This document shows, one piece after another, positions 17,048 through 25,755 of a DNA stretch of 39,283 nt; position 1 is the stretch's first letter; every line of letters begins with the position of its first letter. The stretch is taken from NCBI GenBank assembly GCA_903873715.1, contig CAIQPS010000131.1, positions 1 to 39,283 on the forward strand, given 5' to 3'. The notes beneath the pieces are model-generated. The model was not told the DNA's origin. It did not search any database and was given only the letters and a program-made list of their open reading frames with translations. This DNA comes from an uncultured Actinomycetes bacterium (lineage in GTDB: Bacteria > Actinomycetota > Thermoleophilia > RBG-16-64-13). Position numbers and translations under genes: made by a program.

Positions 17048-17090
17048 GCGGGGCTTCAGCGTCAGCCGACGCTGAAGCCCCGCTCCCCTT
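17048..17090 (+). terminator. Hairpin between the HtrA-like gene and acylphosphatase
   Basis: The arms 17048-17063 and 17068-17083 form a perfect 16-bp inverted repeat around AGCC, followed on the plus strand by CTCCCCTTTC. It also includes the last codons and stop of the convergent acylphosphatase gene. It probably terminates the protease transcript, and may act on both strands. Confidence 0.65.
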
Positions 17091-17349
17091 TCGGCTCTTC
17101 ATCGTGGATGTCCAGGCTGTCCACCCGGGCCGCGGCCGGTCCCCTGCGCGTCCAGGCGAGCATCTCCTCGACGGCGTCCCGGGGCCCTTCGTAGACCGCC
17201 TCCACCCGCCTGTCCGGCAGGTTGCGGGCCCAGCCCTGGATGCCCAGCCGCGCCGCTTCGCGGGCGGTGGCGGCGCGGAACCCCACGCCCTGCACCCGGC
17301 CGTCCACGAAGACGCGGACGCGGATCACGGACGGTATTGGTCCTACCAT
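17062..17349 (-). CDS. acyP: Acylphosphatase
   Basis: The small enzyme hydrolyses carboxyl-phosphate bonds such as acetyl or carbamoyl phosphate. The signature GRVQGVGFR with catalytic Arg25 and the GWARNLPD motif with Asn43 are present, and 95 residues is normal for the family. The frame is open further upstream, but the family alignment begins just after ATG 17349; GTG 17328 is an equally plausible start. Its end lies inside a 16-bp hairpin. It follows DUF4126 by 43 bp and may share its transcript. Confidence 0.93.
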   Translation of the reverse strand: MVGPIPSVIRVRVFVDGRVQGVGFRAATAREAARLGIQGWARNLPDRRVEAVYEGPRDAVEEMLAWTRRGPAAARVDSLDIHDEEPKGERGFSVG

Positions 17350-17392
17350 CAACCCAAAACTCCGTGTATCGACCCGGCGTGGGCCCGGGCGC

Positions 17393-18010
17393 CTATCCCT
17401 TGAGGATCCGCAGCCCCTTGTGCTTCCGCTTGCGCCGCTGGCGCAGGCGGTACACGAACAGGAACATGAAGCACGCGAACAGCGCGCCGATGAGCGGCAC
17501 CAGTACGAACAGCAACGTGCCCACGAGGACGAGAGCGTCGGCATAGAGGCTCAGGAGCACGAACGGCGCCCGCTCCACCTGGGCGCTGCCGGCCTGGACT
17601 CCCGGCCGCATGGAATGGACGGCGTGCTCGGCCAGGAAGGCTATGCCGAACCCCGCCACCGCGCAGATGACCATCGGGATCCAGCCGTCCGGGGCCATCG
17701 CCACGGCGAACACCAGCCCGCCCAGCGCGATGCGGATGGGCCGCAGGATCTGCCGGTGGAGCGACGCCCAGCCGGGTATCTTGTCGGTGGTGATCTCCAT
17801 GGCCGCCAGGGCGAACAGCAGGATGATCACCCACGTCTTCTCGAGGAAGGCGAACGGCGTCCCGCTGAGGACCGGGGCGCTGAAGAACTCGAGCCGGGAA
17901 TAGAGGGCCAGGAAGGCCACCGGCAGGAAGGCCCGGACGCCGCTCAGCGCGGCCAGGCCGGCGCCCATGCACACCCGGGCGTAGATGCTCTTGAAGACGG
18001 GGTTGTCCAT
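17393..18010 (-). CDS. DUF4126 family membrane protein
   Basis: ATG 18010 follows GAAAGG on the minus strand. The 205-residue protein has about five membrane helices, the family N-terminus GLAALSGVRAFLPVAFLAL and a Lys/Arg-rich C-terminus (RLRQRRKRKHKG). The family has no established function. It lies between nitroreductase (24 bp upstream) and acylphosphatase, so the three probably form one operon. Confidence 0.85.
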   Translation of the reverse strand: MDNPVFKSIYARVCMGAGLAALSGVRAFLPVAFLALYSRLEFFSAPVLSGTPFAFLEKTWVIILLFALAAMEITTDKIPGWASLHRQILRPIRIALGGLVFAVAMAPDGWIPMVICAVAGFGIAFLAEHAVHSMRPGVQAGSAQVERAPFVLLSLYADALVLVGTLLFVLVPLIGALFACFMFLFVYRLRQRRKRKHKGLRILKG

Positions 18011-18034
18011 CAGCAGCCTTTCGCTCCGTCAGAT

Positions 18035-18634
18035 TCAGACCAGGATATCGTCCACCGAACGGCGCACCTTGGGGCCGCCGGCCTCGGCCGCATACCCTAT
18101 GGAGACCATCACCGTCGGGACAAGATTCTCGGGAAGGCCCAGGATCTCGGCGAACGCCGGTGGCTGGAACGCGGTCATGGGGCAGGCGCCGAGACCCAGG
18201 GAATAGGCGCCGTTGAGGCAGTTGCCGAGGGCGATGTACACCTGTTCCTTGGACCAGGCCAGCCGGGCTTCGGGCGGCATGCCGTCGGCCACGTTGGCGG
18301 CGAGTCCCATCATGGCCTCGCGCTGCGGGTCGGGGACGCCGCCGGCCTGCATGACCCTGTTGGTGGTGTTGATGATGCCGGCGTAGTCGGTGTCGGCGCA
18401 GAAGACGAACAGGTGGGAGCAGGTCTTCACCTGGTTCTGACCGAAGGTGGCCGGGAAGAGCTTGTCCTTGGTCTCCTGGTCGGAGACGACCTTGATCTTC
18501 CAGGGCTGCAGGTTGATGGCCGAGACTGCGTAGCTGGTGATCTCGAGCAGCTCGCGGATGGTCTCCTCCGGGACGGCCTTGGCCTCGTACTGGCGGATGG
18601 CCCGGCGGCTCTTGACGATGTCTTTGAAGTCCAC
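18035..18634 (-). CDS. Nitroreductase-family flavoprotein
   Basis: GTG 18634 has GAGGAAG just upstream. The 199-residue product has the family N-terminus (SRRAIRQY, residues about 9-16) and the SYAVSAINLQPWKIKVV region that contacts FMN, followed by the typical GLGACPMTAFQPP segment. Such FMN enzymes are NAD(P)H-dependent reductases of nitro compounds, quinones or related electrophiles; the substrate cannot be predicted. It is cytosolic. TATACT at 18793-18798 on the minus strand is a possible -10 box, 160 bp upstream. Confidence 0.92.
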   Translation of the reverse strand: MDFKDIVKSRRAIRQYEAKAVPEETIRELLEITSYAVSAINLQPWKIKVVSDQETKDKLFPATFGQNQVKTCSHLFVFCADTDYAGIINTTNRVMQAGGVPDPQREAMMGLAANVADGMPPEARLAWSKEQVYIALGNCLNGAYSLGLGACPMTAFQPPAFAEILGLPENLVPTVMVSIGYAAEAGGPKVRRSVDDILV

Positions 18635-18940
18635 GTCTTCCTCGCTCTGCTCGTCGACTGTTGTGCGCTCCGGCGGCCGGCGCCTCGCGGCGGGCCGAAC
18701 GACCCTGCCTCGCCGGCGGCCGCGTGGGCCGCGCCCGGGTCCGATCGGGTCGGTTCGCCCATCCGGGTGCGGAGCATCGCCGGACGATGGCCAGTATATA
18801 AGGTACCGGGTGCAGGGCGGGAACCCTGCTGTGAGGGGGCAGGCGCAGGCGCGGCCCCGCCGCGGTCGTTGCGGCGGGCGTGGGAGCTGCAGCTGCGTTG
18901 TGAAGGAGTCAGCGCTGCGTCCCGCCCTGTATCGCCGCCC
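18635..18940. other. Intergenic region without a convincing gene
   Basis: These 306 bp separate nitroreductase from a secreted protein on the same strand. Open frames here look like shadows and lack ribosome sites. The only notable points are an AT-rich patch (about 18793-18805), which includes the possible minus-strand -10 TATACT. Confidence 0.6.
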
Positions 18941-19543
18941 CTAGTTCACCGCCATCCACCGGTCGGCATACCCGTCCCCAGCCTCGAGCGCGAAGGTGCC
19001 GGCCCCGGGGAGCGTCAACGTCCCGTTGCCCACCACCTCCCGGAAGATGCCTGACGTCATTTTCAAGTAGTCACCGGTGTAGGGGTTGAGGACGTTGCGC
19101 TCCCGGTCCCGCCCGATGGTGCCCTCTCCCGTCCAGGTCATCTGCACGATCGCATCCCCCACAGGCTTGTCGTCGGCGTCGGTGAGGGGCACGGTCACCT
19201 GCTTCAGCACCAGCCGGCTCAGGTCGGCGCCGTTCGCCAGGAACAGGGCTCCCGGGATCGTCGCTATCCCGCCCACCGAACTCTCGGTCCTGCCACCGTC
19301 GTAGACGGCGCTGATGACCATGACGAACGTCCCGTGGCTGTTGGGACCGGCGGAGTACTTGAAGACGTACACCCCGGTGGTGCGGTGCCGTTCGCCGCCC
19401 AGATCCTGCTTGAAGAGAGAGTAGGCGCTCCATGCCGGGCTGTCCGCGACGCCCGCGGAGGAGGCGAAGGCGGGAGCCGCGGCCGCGAGCAGGCCGGCGA
19501 GCAACAGGACCGCGATCGAGACGACGTAGAACATGCGGCGCAC
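18941..19543 (-). CDS. Small secreted protein of unknown function
   Basis: GTG 19543 is chosen because GGGAGG lies immediately upstream. The 200-residue product starts with a Sec signal (FYVVSIAVLLLAGLLAAAAP, cleaved near AFA-SS). The mature part is Thr/Gly-rich and likely beta-rich (TGVYVFKYSAG, GTFVMVISAVYDGG, GGIATIPGALFLANG), with no enzyme motif I recognise. It is divergent from the large CARDB protein, 236 bp away, and may share its surface role. Confidence 0.75.
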   Translation of the reverse strand: MRRMFYVVSIAVLLLAGLLAAAAPAFASSAGVADSPAWSAYSLFKQDLGGERHRTTGVYVFKYSAGPNSHGTFVMVISAVYDGGRTESSVGGIATIPGALFLANGADLSRLVLKQVTVPLTDADDKPVGDAIVQMTWTGEGTIGRDRERNVLNPYTGDYLKMTSGIFREVVGNGTLTLPGAGTFALEAGDGYADRWMAVN

Positions 19544-19705
19544 AGTGGGCCTCCCTTGCACCCATGAAAGGGTCACGGTCGGAGTGTGTTTGTTGCTGCG
19601 AGTATGGCTCTCGACCGAGGGTCTCTAGTACTCCGGAGGTTGGGCTTTGGCCTACATAGCCTGAAGATGGGGCACGGAGGGGACACGCGACCCCCTCAGC
19701 GGCGG

Positions 19706-19733
19706 TTGACGCGCCACCTGCTGACGATATAGT
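19706..19733 (+). promoter_or_regulatory. Promoter for the CARDB-repeat protein gene
   Basis: TTGACG (19706-19711) and TATAGT (19728-19733) are 16 bp apart. The GTG at 19732 overlaps the -10 box and so cannot be the translation start, which supports ATG 19780. Confidence 0.75.
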
Positions 19734-19779
19734 GAAAAGTGATCGGGCGTTTGTGATCGTGGCGGCGGGGTGGTCGCTG

Positions 19780-22700
19780 ATGAGACGATCCAGGTGCTTG
19801 GCTGTGGCGATGGCGCTGACCGCTGTGGTGGCAGTATGCACCTGGTCGGCCGGGCCCGCGGCCTTCGCGGCCCCCGATCCGCAGGCGCAGGTGGTCCAGT
19901 GGGCCGACGCCGTGCAGCCGGGCAAGGTCTGGACCATCACCTTCAACTCTCCCGTGGACGTCCTCACGGTCACCCCTGACCGCGTCAGCCTGCTCGATAC
20001 CTCGGGCCAGACTCACCCGGTGCGCGTGACCACGGCCCTCGACGGCATGAGCATCTCGATAGAGCCTGTGACCGCTCTGCCGGCCGGCGACTACCGGCTA
20101 CGCGTGCTCGAGGGCATCAAAGACACCGCCGGCCAGGCTCTGCAGGCGCCCGTGGAGATCGATTTCTCCGTCACGGCGGCCTCCATCGCCGAGTCGCTGG
20201 CCGGGCAGGAGACATCCTCGAGCATCGCCCCGGCTCCGGGCCGGTTCGCGTACGGGCTCATGAGCGCGGCTCCGGTTGATCTCGCCATCTCCGGAGCCGA
20301 TCTCACGCTCCCCACCGAGGTGACCGGTGGAGCCTTCATGTCGATCCGGATGCGCGTCCACAACGCTTCACCGGGGCAGGGCCTCGCCGGTGGCAGTGTC
20401 GTGCGGGTGACGGTCGCCGGCCGGGTGGTGGACGAGATCCCCTTCTACCTCGCCGCCGGTCAGGCCGACCGGGTGGTGACCGCCAGGTACTATCTGCCGG
20501 CCGGGCCCTACAAGTCGCTCGAGGGACAGGAGCGGGCCACCGTCCAGGTGACCGCGACCGTAGACCCCTACGGCAAGACACCGGAGACCGACGAGGGCAA
20601 CAACATCGCCACCGGTTCCTTCACGGTGCGGCCAGACAACGATGTCACCATCCAGGAGACCGCCCCGCCGATGACGGTGGACGCCGCCGGGCTCTCCGTC
20701 TGGAGCACCAAGGACGACGCTGCCGACGATAGGATCCAGGCTGCCCTGCCCGGCCAGACCCTCCATCTTGCCGCCACCATCGCGTGCCCGGGCGCGGATG
20801 CGACCGAGGACATCAACGTGAAGTTCCTGGTGAACGGGGTCGTCGTCCTCGACGACGACCGCCACGTGGTCCGGCCCGCCTCGGGATCCTTCCAGGTCAC
20901 CGACGAATACGTGGTGCCGCACAACGCCACCGGTCCGTTGACCTTCCAGGTACTGCTCAGCAACGGCTCTGCCGCCGCCATCAAAGTGCCGGTGCTGCGT
21001 TGGGATACGGAGGTGAGGCCCGGCGATCTCTACTGGTCCAGCAGCACGGTGGCCGTCCCCGGCCAGCGGCTCTACCTCCACGCGGTCATAAAGAACACCT
21101 CCTGGCTGAGCCTGGGCACGTCGGACGCCAAGATCGCGTGCCGGGTGCTGGTGAACGGGACGCCTTTCTACGAGCACGAGTACACCCTCACTCTCGACCG
21201 ACTACTCATCACGGTGCCCGCCTACCTCGTGCCGCAGGACCAGACCGGGCCCGTCACCTTCACCGTGGTCACCGACCCTTACGACCAGCTGGCCGAGTCG
21301 GATGAGGGCAACAATATCGCCACCATCGAGGTGCCGCTGGTGAACACGGGCGGCTCCGACTTCGACCTGTGGGTGAGCCCGTCCGATCTCACCGCCATCG
21401 CCCGGCCCATCCTGCCGGGGTCGCGCGTGGTCTTGTCCGCCGCCATCCACAATCGGTCCAACGCCATCCCGGCCAAGGACGTCAAGGTGCATTTCCTCAT
21501 CAACGGGGCTGTGGTGGGTACCGATACCATCAGCCGCGCCTCCCTGATGCCCATGCAGGCCCGGCAGGCCACCTACACCTGGACGGCGCCGGCCGACCTC
21601 GCCGGAGTCCCGTCCTTCAAGGTGGTCATCGACCCGGATAACGAACTGTCCGAGTTCGCCGAGGACAACAACGACGCTTCCGAACAGCTGGAGCTGGCCC
21701 AGCCCGACCTGGACGCCGCGGCGCCGTGTCTGACCTGGACGCCGGCGGCGCCCGTGGCCGGCGGCTCGGTGACCCTGCGGGCGGTGATACGCAACAACGG
21801 CGCTACCGCGGTCCGCAACGCCGTCGTGCGGTTCATGGTGGACGGCGCGACGGCGGGTGATGCCACCATCCCGGTGGTTGGCGGGTCGGGGGCGGGTGTC
21901 GCGACCTTGGACTGGCGCATCCCCGACGGGTCGGCACTGGGCTCGACACCGTGGGCGGAGCTCACCGGGACTCCCGGCAAGATCCCGCTCCCCTCCCGGG
22001 TGACGCACGACTTCGCCGTCAGTGCCGTGGCCGACCCCGAGCAGCGCGTCGCCGAGAGCGACGAGGACAACAACGCGGCAGCTCCGGTCACCATGACGGT
22101 GACCGTCCCCAACGACAAGAAAGTGGTGTACGTGGGCCTCACCGACATCCTGGGTGCGGTGCCCGCTGCCACTGTGGTGCTGCAGGCGGCGGACGGGACG
22201 TCCGCCCAGACGGTCACCGGCGATGACGGCTGGTGCTGTTTCACCGGCGTGCCCGCAGGCGCGTACACGGTCTCGGTGAGCAAGGAGGGCTACAAGTCGC
22301 AGTCGGCGAGCGGCCAGGCCGGCGGCCAGTCCGCCGTGTACTACCAGAGGCTGGTGATGGAGCGCACCGGTGACGTGGTGGGGCTCACGCAGAACGACCG
22401 CGACTACGACCTGCTCTCCGACGAACTGGAACTGCTCTACGGCACGAACCCCGACGATCCGGACACCGATGACGACGGGGTCATCGACGGCAAGGACCTC
22501 TCTCCGCTCGTCGACCCCGTGGAGCCGCAGTTCGAGTCCCTGCAGAAGGTGGGGATGCTTCGCCTGGACCAGCCCGTCGCCGCCTACGGGCTGGACGGCT
22601 GGTGTGAGGTGTGGGACATGGATTGGAGCTTCAGCACCATGTCGGACACTCTGGTGCTCTCGCAGACCTACGACAGCAACGGCACCCGGGCAAGCACCAT

Positions 22701-24372
22701 GAGCCAGGACAACTACCGCTCCGCCGTGGACAGGCTCTACGCCTCCTCGGGCCTGAAGAGTTGGGCCATCAAAGACGTCACCCCGCAGGAGATCGGCTAC
22801 GAGGACACGGAACTCCGGGCCGACGGCACCCCCGAGGACAGCTGGACCTACCCGGCCGACCATTTCCACCGTACGGAGTACCGCTTCTACTACGACTACG
22901 TGACCGACTACCAGCTGGTCTCGCTCAAGAACGATAGCGAGATGCTCTATCCCTCGGCGGATTCCTTCTTCCGCTACCTGCTCTTCCCGGTGCAGCAACT
23001 CACCGGCCACACCCAGAGCTACAAGTTCCAGTTCACGCAGCCCGGCCTGGCCGACCAGATCCAAGCGAACCCCGACGGTTCGTATCACGAACTGGGTATG
23101 CAGTACGCCTTCTATGGCAGCGACCAGTTCGACGACGACTCGGACCTGCCGTTCGCCCAGGGCATGGTGCTGGTGGACACCGACGGCAGCGACCGTTTCG
23201 ACTTCGCGATCACGCTGCCGGCGGAGCTGGCCACGGTCGCGTCCGCCTACCTGAAGATCACGCCGGTGTGGGTGAGCAAAGCCGCGAACAACCCCGACGC
23301 CTCGGTGGCCCCGGTCACGCTGGCCTGGGACCTGACCGGTCTGCAGCGCGACGTCGTCTACTCCCAGGACGCCGAGGGCAACAGCTCCGTGGGCAGCGAC
23401 TACCCGGCCTCGGTGGCCGGGTTCGGGCAGCCGGTGCGAAGCCTGGCGCAGTCCCGTGCGCTCGAGAGCGACCCGCAGACCAGGGCCACGACTGACTGGT
23501 CCGGCTTCGTCACGTCCGACCCGGACGCGCCCGACGGCCAGCAGATCACCGCCGTGGAGTCCGACGTCAAGATCCTCTCCTACGTGGCCAAGGGGATCGG
23601 CGGGGCGGGCAGCGGCATCAGCGTCCTGGTGGAGAAGGTGGTCAAGAGCAAGACCAAGGCCAAGAAGATCGAGGACCTGCCCCAGACGCACTGGGTCCGG
23701 GGTGCCAAGTACAACGGCGTGCTCATGGGCTTCAAAGCGGCGAGCGGGGTGGTGACGCTGTTCTCCAACGGCAAGGACGCCTACGTGGCCTTCCGGGACG
23801 GCGACAAGATCACCGGCACCTACTACGTGGCCAAGGGCATCGTGAGCGTCGGCGAGACGGCGTACAGCATGGCGGAGGTGAGCAAGAACATCGTGGCCTG
23901 GGGCGGCAAGACCGGACGTTTCGCCAAACTGGCCAACGACAAGGTGGCCGTGGGCCTGGCGGTGGCTGTGGGCACGGTGGAGATCGGCTACAACCTGGCC
24001 AAGTGGAAGGCGACGAGCGACCCCATCAAGAAGTCCGCGTACTTCGAGAGCACCTTCACGGCGGCCATCGATACCGTGCTGGGGATGGTATCGGCGGTGT
24101 ACGGGCCGCAGATGCTGGCCTTCCAGGTGACCTGGATGGTGGGCAACGAGATCGTCTTCCGCTTCTTCGGCGGTGACGCCATCGCGTACGAGGTGGCGAA
24201 GAGCCCGGCGTCGGCCATCGTGTTCATCGCCAAGTACTGGGGGGAGGACGTGCCCTCGCAACTGGCCGAGGCGGCGTACGACGCCGTCGAGGGCCGGCTG
24301 ATGGAACTGCTGAAGGGCATGGACGAGTTCGGCAAGCCGTTCATCCCGGTGTTCGTCGATCCGGCGCTGTGA
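19780..24372 (+). CDS. Giant secreted CARDB-repeat protein with unknown helical C-terminus
   Basis: ATG 19780 follows GGCGGGGTGG and begins a Sec signal ending AAFA (1530 residues in all). An SbsA-type Ig domain (about 40-135) leads to four or five CARDB-like beta domains (about 165-775), most ending in an acidic E-x-D-E-x-N-N motif (TDEGNNIA, SDEGNNIA, SDEDNNAA). A carboxypeptidase-regulatory/CnaB-like domain follows (about 777-858), then a thrombospondin-3-like calcium loop (DPDTDDDGVIDGKD, about 895). The last 600 residues are not recognised; about 1268-1530 has long Ala/Gly-rich, partly hydrophobic helices. No LPxTG or SLH anchor is present. The next gene, an SLH lipoprotein, overlaps or abuts its stop, suggesting a joint surface assembly. 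Confidence 0.85.
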   Translation: MRRSRCLAVAMALTAVVAVCTWSAGPAAFAAPDPQAQVVQWADAVQPGKVWTITFNSPVDVLTVTPDRVSLLDTSGQTHPVRVTTALDGMSISIEPVTALPAGDYRLRVLEGIKDTAGQALQAPVEIDFSVTAASIAESLAGQETSSSIAPAPGRFAYGLMSAAPVDLAISGADLTLPTEVTGGAFMSIRMRVHNASPGQGLAGGSVVRVTVAGRVVDEIPFYLAAGQADRVVTARYYLPAGPYKSLEGQERATVQVTATVDPYGKTPETDEGNNIATGSFTVRPDNDVTIQETAPPMTVDAAGLSVWSTKDDAADDRIQAALPGQTLHLAATIACPGADATEDINVKFLVNGVVVLDDDRHVVRPASGSFQVTDEYVVPHNATGPLTFQVLLSNGSAAAIKVPVLRWDTEVRPGDLYWSSSTVAVPGQRLYLHAVIKNTSWLSLGTSDAKIACRVLVNGTPFYEHEYTLTLDRLLITVPAYLVPQDQTGPVTFTVVTDPYDQLAESDEGNNIATIEVPLVNTGGSDFDLWVSPSDLTAIARPILPGSRVVLSAAIHNRSNAIPAKDVKVHFLINGAVVGTDTISRASLMPMQARQATYTWTAPADLAGVPSFKVVIDPDNELSEFAEDNNDASEQLELAQPDLDAAAPCLTWTPAAPVAGGSVTLRAVIRNNGATAVRNAVVRFMVDGATAGDATIPVVGGSGAGVATLDWRIPDGSALGSTPWAELTGTPGKIPLPSRVTHDFAVSAVADPEQRVAESDEDNNAAAPVTMTVTVPNDKKVVYVGLTDILGAVPAATVVLQAADGTSAQTVTGDDGWCCFTGVPAGAYTVSVSKEGYKSQSASGQAGGQSAVYYQRLVMERTGDVVGLTQNDRDYDLLSDELELLYGTNPDDPDTDDDGVIDGKDLSPLVDPVEPQFESLQKVGMLRLDQPVAAYGLDGWCEVWDMDWSFSTMSDTLVLSQTYDSNGTRASTMSQDNYRSAVDRLYASSGLKSWAIKDVTPQEIGYEDTELRADGTPEDSWTYPADHFHRTEYRFYYDYVTDYQLVSLKNDSEMLYPSADSFFRYLLFPVQQLTGHTQSYKFQFTQPGLADQIQANPDGSYHELGMQYAFYGSDQFDDDSDLPFAQGMVLVDTDGSDRFDFAITLPAELATVASAYLKITPVWVSKAANNPDASVAPVTLAWDLTGLQRDVVYSQDAEGNSSVGSDYPASVAGFGQPVRSLAQSRALESDPQTRATTDWSGFVTSDPDAPDGQQITAVESDVKILSYVAKGIGGAGSGISVLVEKVVKSKTKAKKIEDLPQTHWVRGAKYNGVLMGFKAASGVVTLFSNGKDAYVAFRDGDKITGTYYVAKGIVSVGETAYSMAEVSKNIVAWGGKTGRFAKLANDKVAVGLAVAVGTVEIGYNLAKWKATSDPIKKSAYFESTFTAAIDTVLGMVSAVYGPQMLAFQVTWMVGNEIVFRFFGGDAIAYEVAKSPASAIVFIAKYWGEDVPSQLAEAAYDAVEGRLMELLKGMDEFGKPFIPVFVDPAL

Positions 24373-24383
24373 TGGGAGGCGCT

Positions 24384-25220
24384 GTGAACTGGTCGCGGAT
24401 GCGGAGACGGGCGTCGCCGGCGCAGCGGTGCACGGAGCCGCTGAGGGCGCGGGCGGCGCGGGCGCCCGATCGGCCGGCGCAGGACCGGGCGCAGGTGACA
24501 CCACCGGTGACGCCACTGGTGACAGTGAGTGGCGCGGACGGCCGCGCGGCCCGGGCCGCCGCTCCGGCAGCCGCGCCGTTCGCCGCTGTGGTGCTGGGCG
24601 CCGCGACGATCGCGTGCGCCGCGCTGCTGCTGGGGCTGGGACTCGCCGGCTGTGAGGACGAGGGCGGGGCGACTACCACCACCCAGGCGAACACCGCCGT
24701 GACTTTCAGTGACATGGGTGCGGCAGACCCGGCCCTGCCGGCCGCGCTCTCAGCCTCCGGCTACGGGCTGCTGACCGAGGACCAGTCGGGGCGCTTCCGC
24801 CCTGCAGACCCTGTGAGCCGCGCTGAATTCGCGATGCTCGTCGCTGAAGTCCTCGGCTTGGAATCCGCCGCGCCGGCGTCCCCCACCTTCGTCGATGTGC
24901 CCCAGTGGCACCCGGCATATGGAGCGGTCGAGAGTCTGGCGACGTACTTCCCCGACTCGGCCGGTGGCACAGCGGACGCGGCCGGGAAGACCTTCCGACC
25001 CGATGAGGCTGTTGGCGCAGCCGAAGCCGTCCAGACCCTGACGGCAGCGCTGCAGAAGGAAGCTCCCGACCGGGCTACGGCATTGAGCGCCGCGCTGGCA
25101 GGGGTGGCCGGCGGGGATGCGCCGCTCACGCGGGCAGAGGCGGCGCGGTTGCTCGTCGCATTGGTGAAGGCCGCGCAGCCACCTCCGGGCGACGCGCTGA
25201 GACCCGTGGGCGTGAACTGA
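24384..25220 (+). CDS. SLH-domain lipoprotein
   Basis: GTG 24384 has GGGAGG 4 bp upstream; GTG 24369, ATG 24372 and ATG 24399 are alternatives. A polar N-terminus of about 60-70 residues precedes a hydrophobic segment ending LAGC, a lipobox; such a long leader is odd and a later start is possible. Two SLH-type modules follow (VTFSDMG ... GRFRPADPVSRAEFAMLVAE; TFVDVPQWHPAYGAVESLAT ... FRPDEAVGAAEAVQTL) and a weaker third. SLH domains bind secondary cell-wall polymers, and a lipid anchor would tether the membrane to that layer. It starts 11 bp after the CARDB gene stop and is probably co-translated. Confidence 0.8.
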   Translation: MNWSRMRRRASPAQRCTEPLRARAARAPDRPAQDRAQVTPPVTPLVTVSGADGRAARAAAPAAAPFAAVVLGAATIACAALLLGLGLAGCEDEGGATTTTQANTAVTFSDMGAADPALPAALSASGYGLLTEDQSGRFRPADPVSRAEFAMLVAEVLGLESAAPASPTFVDVPQWHPAYGAVESLATYFPDSAGGTADAAGKTFRPDEAVGAAEAVQTLTAALQKEAPDRATALSAALAGVAGGDAPLTRAEAARLLVALVKAAQPPPGDALRPVGVN

Positions 25221-25360
25221 GCCCCGGCCGGGCGCAGTCCGCCCCCGGACGCGCCCCTCCCATCTTGATAGAATCTGCCGGCCGCGCGAGCCATCCCGGC
25301 TCGCCGCTCCAGGGCGAAACGGCCACCGGCCACCGGCAGCGAGCCGGCGCCGCATCCTTC

Positions 25361-25432
25361 GCCCCCGTAGCTCAGGGGATAGAGCAGAGGTTTCCTAAAC
25401 CTCGAGCGTAGGTTCGAGTCCTACCGGGGGCA
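25361..25432 (+). tRNA. tRNA-Arg (anticodon CCU)
   Basis: A complete cloverleaf can be folded: acceptor GCCCCCG/CGGGGGC, D arm GCTC/GAGC, anticodon stem GAGGT/ACCTC with loop TTCCTAA (anticodon CCT), four-base variable loop, T arm GTAGG/CCTAC with TTCGAGT. Discriminator A; CCA is not encoded. The 3' half from the anticodon loop on is duplicated at 26688-26731. Confidence 0.95.
25389..25432 (+). repeat. att-type repeat, copy A, inside tRNA-Arg
   Basis: These 44 bases, from the anticodon stem-loop to the discriminator, match 26688-26731 at 43 positions. The single mismatch is A37 (25397) against G (26696). The first eight bases, GGTTTCCT, are also found at 25631-25638. Confidence 0.9.
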
Positions 25433-25755
25433 CTAGATGATTTGCCTGCATACGACGGTTTTCCGAGTCACCCCTCCACTCCTCTGGACAGCCCCAAACG
25501 GCCGTTCGACCCTACCGTTACCTCTACCCAGGTGATACTCAGTGATACTCAGTGGATGGAATATCACCGATTGCAGGCTATTTTCGGTACGCCAAAGTAC
25601 TGGGTGATACACCATGGACGGCTGAACCGGGGTTTCCTATTCTCCGCCCGAGCCTCTCGCGAGACCCGGCGGCACCCGGCTCCTATTCGAAGCGTTGCAT
25701 TGGTATCCCGCGCGGGAGGGGCGCGTCAGCATCCCCGCGGGTGGGATCGTCCCTA
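25433..25755. other. Intergenic left arm of the tRNA-Arg integration scar
   Basis: The 323 bp hold no convincing gene; the frame 25442-25759 lacks a ribosome site. The DNA is less GC-rich than its neighbours. GTGATACTCA occurs in tandem at 25532-25541 and 25542-25551, GGTGATAC recurs at 25603-25610, and the inverse TATCACC is at 25562-25568. The second core copy (25631-25638) lies near the end. The pattern fits arm-type integrase sites next to a core. Confidence 0.6.
25617..25638 (+). repeat. att-type repeat, copy B
   Basis: These 22 bases are identical to 26674-26695. They end in GGTTTCCT, the tRNA anticodon-loop core, but are followed by sequence unlike the tRNA. Copies B and C are 1057 bp apart and flank the lipoprotein gene. 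Confidence 0.85.

Noticed and set aside
18635-18944. Small frames in the 306-bp gap
   Set aside because: No ribosome sites and composition of GC-rich noise.
19732-19779. Upstream GTG start of the CARDB protein
   Set aside because: It overlaps the -10 box of the only good promoter and would lengthen the signal peptide with a polar segment.
21202-24516. Minus-strand open frame of 1104 codons opposite the CARDB gene
   Set aside because: Its plus-strand partner has clear domains, a promoter and a signal peptide. Long antisense frames are common at this GC content; this one has low-complexity His/Arg/Gly/Val composition and no ribosome site.
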